Both the position numbers and the translations under genes were made by a program. Shown here piece after piece: positions 5,793-9,588 of a DNA stretch of 9,588 bases. Origin of the DNA: an uncultured Bacilli bacterium. Lineage in GTDB: Bacteria > Bacillota_I > Bacilli_A > RF39 > UBA660. The notes beneath the pieces were generated by a model. That model was given only the letters and a program-made list of their open reading frames with translations, was not told where the DNA came from and did not search any database. The stretch lies in NCBI GenBank assembly GCA_944364705.1, contig CALVWH010000058.1, forward strand, positions 1 through 9,588, given 5' to 3'. Positions within the stretch are counted from its first letter, which is position 1. Each line of letters opens with the position of its first letter.

Positions 5793-5817
5793 ACAGACAA
5801 ATTTTTTGTCTGTTTTT
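5793..5817 (+). terminator. Intrinsic terminator upstream of the VanZ operon
   Basis: A perfect nine-base stem, ACAGACAAA (5793-5801) with TTTGTCTGT (5805-5813), has a TTT loop and a following T run (5814-5817). It shields the VanZ promoter from upstream transcription. Confidence 0.5.
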
Positions 5818-5838
5818 ATTTCTTTCATAAAGAAAATC

Positions 5839-5867
5839 TTTATCTATCAAACGATCTATGTTATAAT
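5839..5867 (+). promoter_or_regulatory. Extended -10 promoter of the VanZ operon
   Basis: TGTTATAAT (5859-5867) supplies a perfect -10 hexamer (5862-5867) with the TGn extension. The best -35 candidate is TTTATC at 5839-5844, 17 bases upstream and weak, which is usual for extended -10 promoters. The start would be near 5874, giving a leader of about 23 bases. Confidence 0.5.
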
Positions 5868-5896
5868 GTGGGTAAGAAAAACGGTGGAGTGAGAGT

Positions 5897-7234
5897 ATGA
5901 AGAAAAAAATAAATTTGACACTTTCTATTCTTTTTTATATCTTTGCTCTTTTGGGAATTCTTTTCTATGTAACAATTGAATTTACGAAAACGATTATGTT
6001 ATCAGAACTTGGACGTTTATTTTTCTTGGGAACTAGTTGTATCTTTCTTTATTTTGGTGCCTTTTTCCTTTCAAAGAAAAGAAAAAACAATCAACCAATG
6101 AAGATAAATTTATGGATTTTCTTTTTTATGTATCTTCTTCTTTTAATTACACTAACTTTATTTGATCCGATGTGGGGAAGAAATGGTCTTTCAATCTCTT
6201 GGTCATTCGAAACGTTTAAACAATATTTGGATACTCGGTTTAATATAATTCCGTTTACTACTATTTTTGGATATTTAAAAAGCTTTGATAGTCTATATGC
6301 AACAAGGACAATTTTCTATAATTTATTAGGAAATTTTGTTGCGTTTATGCCAATGGCTTTCTTTTTACCTTTGCTTTTTCCAAAACAAAAAAAATGGAAA
6401 AACTTTGTTCTTACTATCGTTTTTATGGTTTTAGGAATTGAACTTACCCAACTAATTACGCTATCTGGTAGTTGTGATATTGATGATCTTATTTTAAATG
6501 TTTCTGGAGCTTGTCTTTTTTACGGATTTTTAAACATTCCAACGATTTCTGCTTTCATAAAAAATATTTTCTTATTAGAAAAACAGAAACTTTCCAAAAA
6601 AGAATTGCTGAAAATCTTAGGTTTTGTGGTTGTTATTGTTGGTTTTCTTTTTGGATTGGTCATTCTTCGGGATCATAAATATCAGAAAAACTTAGAAGAA
6701 TATCAACAAACCTATGCTTTGGATATAGAAGTTATCGATAAAAGAAAGGAATGCGGAGTAGCAGAAGCGTTTTATGAAGATGAATATTATATTTATTCTC
6801 TTCCTTGTGGGAAAAGTGATGAAGTTTATGTTAAAATAAAGAAAGAAAAAACGTATTCGATAAAAGAAATTTGGAATCAAGAAGAATTTAAAGATCGAAT
6901 TACCATAGATACTTTAAAAGATGCTGGACTTGATGTTACAAAAGAAAGAAAATACCAAGCAATCGAAGTAAGTGGAAAAGGGAATGTGTCTCCATCCATT
7001 TCTATTTCAGATCCAAAGATAATAAAGGTGGAAGAAGGAGAACATTTTTTAACCATTCAGGATTCTTCGGAAGAACCTTTTTACGAATTATACTTTTTTC
7101 TCATTCCTTTAAAAGAAGGAAAAACAGAAGTAGAAATTCGATTAAACGATATGGAAAGTAATCGAAAAATATCTTCGAAACGATACTTAGTTACGGTAGA
7201 TGAACAGTTACATGTTCTTTATGAAGAAATATAG
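5897..7234 (+). CDS. VanZ-domain membrane protein with a C-terminal exported domain
   Basis: A protein of 445 residues, much longer than single-domain VanZ proteins (usually 150-200). Seven hydrophobic segments are predicted by eye at about 8-28, 40-59, 70-90, 140-162, 168-188, 195-215 and 237-257. The VanZ signature residues lie in the middle: NLLGNFVAFMPMAFFLP (N145, P152) and E182-L-T-Q185 followed by D194-I-D-D197-LILN. The C-terminal 188 residues (258-445) are soluble and beta-rich, probably outside the membrane, with two cysteines (C286, C304) and an Ig-like-looking end (about 360-440: YFFLIPLKEGKTEVEIRL...YLVTVDEQ). VanZ was named for teicoplanin resistance; most relatives have unknown roles, so this should not be read as an antibiotic-resistance gene. 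GGAG lies seven bases before the start. It is the first gene of the downstream operon. Confidence 0.5.
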   Translation: MKKKINLTLSILFYIFALLGILFYVTIEFTKTIMLSELGRLFFLGTSCIFLYFGAFFLSKKRKNNQPMKINLWIFFFMYLLLLITLTLFDPMWGRNGLSISWSFETFKQYLDTRFNIIPFTTIFGYLKSFDSLYATRTIFYNLLGNFVAFMPMAFFLPLLFPKQKKWKNFVLTIVFMVLGIELTQLITLSGSCDIDDLILNVSGACLFYGFLNIPTISAFIKNIFLLEKQKLSKKELLKILGFVVVIVGFLFGLVILRDHKYQKNLEEYQQTYALDIEVIDKRKECGVAEAFYEDEYYIYSLPCGKSDEVYVKIKKEKTYSIKEIWNQEEFKDRITIDTLKDAGLDVTKERKYQAIEVSGKGNVSPSISISDPKIIKVEEGEHFLTIQDSSEEPFYELYFFLIPLKEGKTEVEIRLNDMESNRKISSKRYLVTVDEQLHVLYEEI

Positions 7235-7250
7235 AAAGGAAAATGATTCG

Positions 7251-7901
7251 ATGAAAAATATTTTATGGGGGATTTTCTTTGTTGTATTTGGTCTTATTTT
7301 AGGATTAAATGCGCTTGATCTTACCAATATTAATCTTTTCTTTGATGGGTGGTGGACATTTTTTATTATCCTTCCTTGTTTTATTGGCCTTTTTGGAGAA
7401 GAAGAAAAAACCGGCAATTTGATTGGTCTTTTGATCGGTGTTCTTTTGCTTTTGTGCTGTAATGGGATGATTCCTTTTGATCTTATTTGGAAACTTGCTT
7501 TTCCTATTTTGCTTATTCTTATTGGACTTTCTTTTCTTTTTAAAAATTCTTTTCCAAAAAATAAGAAAAGAAACAAAGAAGATATGAAAGAATATTGTGC
7601 GACTTTCTCCAGTCAAACTTTAGATTTTGAGAAAGAACCTTTTGAAGGTGCCAATATAACCGCAGTCTTTGGTGCGATAACCTGTGATTTACGAAAAGCA
7701 GAAATACCCGATGAAGTTGTGATCGAATGTTCTTCGATTTTTGGAGGAATTGATCTTTATTTACCAGACGATGTAAATGTGAAAATAAAATCAACTTCCA
7801 TTTTTGGTGGTGTTTCCAATCATAAGAAAAAACCAGAAAAAGCAAAAAAAACAATTTATATTCAAGCCATGTGCTTATTTGGAGGAATCGATCTTAAATG
7901 A
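7251..7901 (+). CDS. LiaF-like four-helix membrane protein
   Basis: A protein of 216 residues with LiaF-type architecture. Four hydrophobic segments (about 4-20, 34-50, 56-72, 81-98) are followed by a basic linker and a C-terminal beta domain (about 115-216). That domain repeats an F-G-[AG] turn: VFGAITCDLR, SIFGGIDLYLP, SIFGGVSNHK and CLFGGIDLK, as in the LiaF/DUF2154 C-terminal family. LiaF inhibits the LiaRS envelope-stress two-component system in Bacillus; no liaRS is in this window, so regulatory partnership cannot be assumed. The start at 7251 has AAAGGA ten bases upstream and begins directly with helix 1; the in-frame ATG at 7200 lies within the VanZ gene. It ends in TGA, overlapping the next start by four bases, which implies coupling. 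Confidence 0.5.
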   Translation: MKNILWGIFFVVFGLILGLNALDLTNINLFFDGWWTFFIILPCFIGLFGEEEKTGNLIGLLIGVLLLLCCNGMIPFDLIWKLAFPILLILIGLSFLFKNSFPKNKKRNKEDMKEYCATFSSQTLDFEKEPFEGANITAVFGAITCDLRKAEIPDEVVIECSSIFGGIDLYLPDDVNVKIKSTSIFGGVSNHKKKPEKAKKTIYIQAMCLFGGIDLK

Positions 7902-8707
7902 CACAAGGACAAAAGATAATAAAAGTTTTCGCAATCGCTCTTGCAATCTTTTTAATTATGAATATTATTTCTGCAATTTTCTGGATTCTTAGTTTTTTTG
8001 GTGGAGCTTTTGGACTTTATAAAGAAGAAGGTTTCAAAGAAAATATGGAAACAATTTCTACTTCTGGAGATACGATTCAAGAGTTAAAAGTGGAACTAAA
8101 TTCTACCAATTTAGAAATTAAAATAGGAGATACTTTTAAAGTAGAGACAAATAATTCTAAGATTACTTATAAAAATGAAAAGGGAAGAGTGGTTTTGAAA
8201 GAAGAAGGTTCTTTCTGGTCTGGAATCGGGGAGAAAACAAGTCTACTTCTTTATCTTCCAAATGATGTCCTTTTACAAGATGTAGAAATTGAATCTGGAG
8301 CAGGATCTTTGACGATTGAAAATCTTACGGCTGAAACTTTTGATTTAGAGCAAGGTGCTGGGAAAATTGTTTTAGAAAATGTAAGGGTTTCAAGGCAAAC
8401 AAAGATCGATGGTGGAGCTGGGAAAATGGAAATTTTATCAAGTTCTTTTCATCGTCTTGACTTAGATTTAGGGATGGGAGAATTTGTTTTTGAAGGACAG
8501 TTAACGGGAAATAATGAAATGGATAGCGGAATCGGAAACGTAGATATGACCTTAACCGATGGTCTTGAAAACTATACCATCAAAGCACAAAAAGGAATTG
8601 GGTCGATGGAAATCCGTGGACAAGAACAATCGGGAGAGATTACTTATGGAGATGGTATTACCAATCTTAAGGTAGATGGTGGAATTGGAAAGATTACCAT
8701 AAATTAA
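7898..8707 (+). CDS. Membrane-anchored DUF4097-type beta-repeat protein
   Basis: A protein of 269 residues. One membrane helix (about 9-36) is followed by a linker and a repetitive beta domain (about 60-269) expected outside the membrane. Glycine-rich turns recur: SGAG (133), QGAG (152), GGAG (172), LGMG (191), SGIG (210), KGIG (232) and GGIG (261), each followed by a short alternating hydrophobic strand such as KIVLEN or KITI. The first five are 19-20 residues apart, the pattern of a right-handed beta-solenoid seen in DUF4097/adhesin-like proteins. Relatives occur beside LiaF-like and PspC proteins in envelope-stress loci, including LiaX-like proteins, which supports a surface-sensing role by inference. 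The start overlaps the LiaF-like stop (ATGA), and GGAGGA lies eleven bases upstream, inside that gene. Confidence 0.5.
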   Translation: MTQGQKIIKVFAIALAIFLIMNIISAIFWILSFFGGAFGLYKEEGFKENMETISTSGDTIQELKVELNSTNLEIKIGDTFKVETNNSKITYKNEKGRVVLKEEGSFWSGIGEKTSLLLYLPNDVLLQDVEIESGAGSLTIENLTAETFDLEQGAGKIVLENVRVSRQTKIDGGAGKMEILSSSFHRLDLDLGMGEFVFEGQLTGNNEMDSGIGNVDMTLTDGLENYTIKAQKGIGSMEIRGQEQSGEITYGDGITNLKVDGGIGKITIN

Positions 8708-8719
8708 TAGGAGAACATT

Positions 8720-9382
8720 ATGCGAAATCTTAGTAAATTATTTGAAAAGAAAAAAATCGAATATGAAAAATTAAAGCAATACGGATTTGTTAAAAAAAAT
8801 AATGGTTATTTGTTTGAAAAACAAATGAAAGATCCGAATTTTAAAATTGTTATTGAGATTTCCAAGGAAAAACAAACATCAAAAGTAATCGATTTAGAAA
8901 CGCAAGAAGAATTTTTTATGGTAGATATTTCTGGAAGTTATGGACAAAAAATTCGGGAAGAATATGAAACTTTATTAGAAGATATCGCCAAGACATGTAC
9001 AAGCATTGATGTTTTTAAAGGAAAACAAACAAAAGAAATTATCAAGTATGTAAAAGAAACCTATGGTGATGACTTAGAATTTTTATGGAAAAAATTTTCA
9101 GAGAATGCGATATGGAGAAATCAAACAAATAAGAAATGGTATGGAGCTTTATTAGTGATTCCAGAAAATAAATTAGGATTCCCATCGGATCAAAAAATAG
9201 AAATTTTAGATTTGCGATATCCCAAAGAAAAAATAAAAGATTTTATTGATGAAAAACGCTTTTTTCGTGGATATCATATGAATAAAGATCATTGGATCAC
9301 CATAAAATTAGATAATCAGGTAAAAACAGAAGAAATCTTTTCTCTTATTGATCTTAGTTATCAATTATCTTTAAAAAAATAA
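8720..9382 (+). CDS. MmcQ/YjbR-family protein with an N-terminal extension
   Basis: A cytoplasmic protein of 220 residues with no membrane segment. The C-terminal half (about 103-217) is a YjbR-type domain: YVKETYGDDLEFLWKKF, NKKWYGALLVIPENKLG, EILDLRYPKEKI, then the family-typical FFRGYHMNKDHWITIKLDN and EIFSLIDLSYQLSL. The first hundred residues form the extra module common in Bacillota members (about 110 residues is usual for the single domain). YjbR domains have a fold compared to DNA-binding modules and are often called MmcQ-like, but no DNA sequence or activity is established. ATAGGAG lies six bases before the start and the gap to the preceding gene is 12 bases, so it is cotranscribed with the envelope genes. 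Its link to them is unclear. Confidence 0.5.
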   Translation: MRNLSKLFEKKKIEYEKLKQYGFVKKNNGYLFEKQMKDPNFKIVIEISKEKQTSKVIDLETQEEFFMVDISGSYGQKIREEYETLLEDIAKTCTSIDVFKGKQTKEIIKYVKETYGDDLEFLWKKFSENAIWRNQTNKKWYGALLVIPENKLGFPSDQKIEILDLRYPKEKIKDFIDEKRFFRGYHMNKDHWITIKLDNQVKTEEIFSLIDLSYQLSLKK

Positions 9383-9404
9383 ATACCTTTAGGAGAAATG
9401 GAAT

Positions 9405-9548
9405 ATGAAATTTAAATATACTTTAAACGATCATTACGTAAAATATTATAATGAAGCAATTGGAGTTTCTATTTTAAAAAAGAAATTAAAGAAAAAGAAA
9501 ACCAAAGTAAGAAGTTATATTTCCTATATTACTTTTCTGTTTGTTTGA
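9405..9548 (+). CDS. Short lysine-rich protein of unknown function, possibly a truncated gene
   Basis: AGGAG at 9391-9395 lies nine bases before ATG 9405, 22 bases after the YjbR-family stop, so translation is plausible. The product is 47 residues: a start MKFKYTLNDHYVKYYNEA, a strongly basic run (LKKKLKKKKTK at about 25-35) and a hydrophobic end (YISYITFLFV) cut off by TGA at 9546-9548. The hydrophobic character continues past the stop in the same frame for eleven residues (IFSFFYIIGKS) before TAA, and in the -1 frame to the window edge. That looks like a membrane helix interrupted by a nonsense change or a frameshift in the T-rich tract. The start is loosely reminiscent of YcxB-like proteins, but this is weak. 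It could equally be a genuine small membrane protein. Confidence 0.5.
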   Translation: MKFKYTLNDHYVKYYNEAIGVSILKKKLKKKKTKVRSYISYITFLFV

Positions 9549-9588
9549 ATTTTTTCCTTTTTTTACATAATAGGAAAGTCATAAAATA

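Noticed and set aside
6692..6880. Minus-strand 62-codon frame in the VanZ gene
   Set aside because: A shadow of the VanZ C-terminal domain with no supporting signals.
5897..7234. VanZ as a teicoplanin-resistance gene in a van cluster
   Set aside because: No vanHAX or vanRS genes are present, and VanZ domains are widespread in proteins unrelated to glycopeptide resistance.
7208..7854. Three overlapping minus-strand open frames opposite the LiaF-like gene
   Set aside because: They are antisense shadows, rich in Lys/Phe as expected from reversed AT-rich code, with no start signals. The + strand protein is clearly a family member.
7804..7992. Plus-strand 62-codon frame across the LiaF-like/DUF4097 junction
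   Set aside because: An out-of-frame reading of two well-supported genes, with no ribosome site.
9546..9548. TGA read as tryptophan (Mollicutes-type code)
   Set aside because: No other gene in the window has an in-frame TGA, tryptophan is always TGG, and the LiaF-like gene ends in TGA exactly at the overlap with the next start. Reading through here would add only 12 residues before TAA.
1..9588. CRISPR arrays, tRNA or rRNA genes, insertion sequences, riboswitches
   Set aside because: No regular direct repeats with spacers, no cloverleaf-type sequence, no transposase or paired terminal repeats, and no long structured leader were found by eye on either strand.

Overview
The window is AT-rich, densely packed DNA with strong AGGAGG-type ribosome sites, sigma-A promoters and intrinsic terminators. 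Every complete gene lies on the + strand. The gene types (FtsX-like permease, TetR, VanZ, LiaF-like, DUF4097, YjbR) point to a low-GC Bacillota, perhaps an uncultured gut lineage near Erysipelotrichales/RF39. That placement is inference from style and gene content. TGA is used as a stop (LiaF-like gene), so the standard bacterial code applies.

Region 1 (1-1534): the 3' part of an FtsX/MacB-type ABC transporter permease with a long helical extracellular insert containing an internal duplication. It is closed by a strong terminator.

Region 2 (1545-4543): a five-gene operon behind one consensus promoter that is bracketed by two copies of a TTGACA-N3-TGTCA palindrome. The genes are a TetR-family regulator, a membrane-anchored cyclophilin-like protein, a two-domain carboxymuconolactone decarboxylase (CMD)-like protein, a flavoprotein with a compact four-cysteine cluster motif (iron-sulfur flavoprotein type) and a metal-binding cupin. 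The layout suggests a self-regulated, ligand-inducible set of redox/small-molecule enzymes. The substrate is not evident.

Region 3 (4571-5817): an independently promoted RhuM-Fic/Doc fusion gene with three dyad symmetries upstream, one of them over its -10 box. Beyond it lie a hairpin, a possible remnant of a small membrane-protein gene and a clear terminator.

Region 4 (5839-9588): an extended -10 promoter drives a run of a VanZ-domain protein with a large C-terminal exported domain, a LiaF-like four-helix membrane protein, a DUF4097-type beta-repeat membrane protein and an MmcQ/YjbR-family protein. A short lysine-rich gene of unclear status follows at the window edge. Tight spacing and one ATGA overlap mark an operon, probably concerned with the cell envelope.

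The best candidates for something new are the RhuM-Fic gene with its palindromic promoter, the twin-operator CMD/iron-sulfur flavoprotein/cupin operon, and the VanZ-LiaF-DUF4097 envelope cluster, which shows no adjacent two-component system within the window. No tRNA, rRNA, CRISPR array or insertion sequence was seen.
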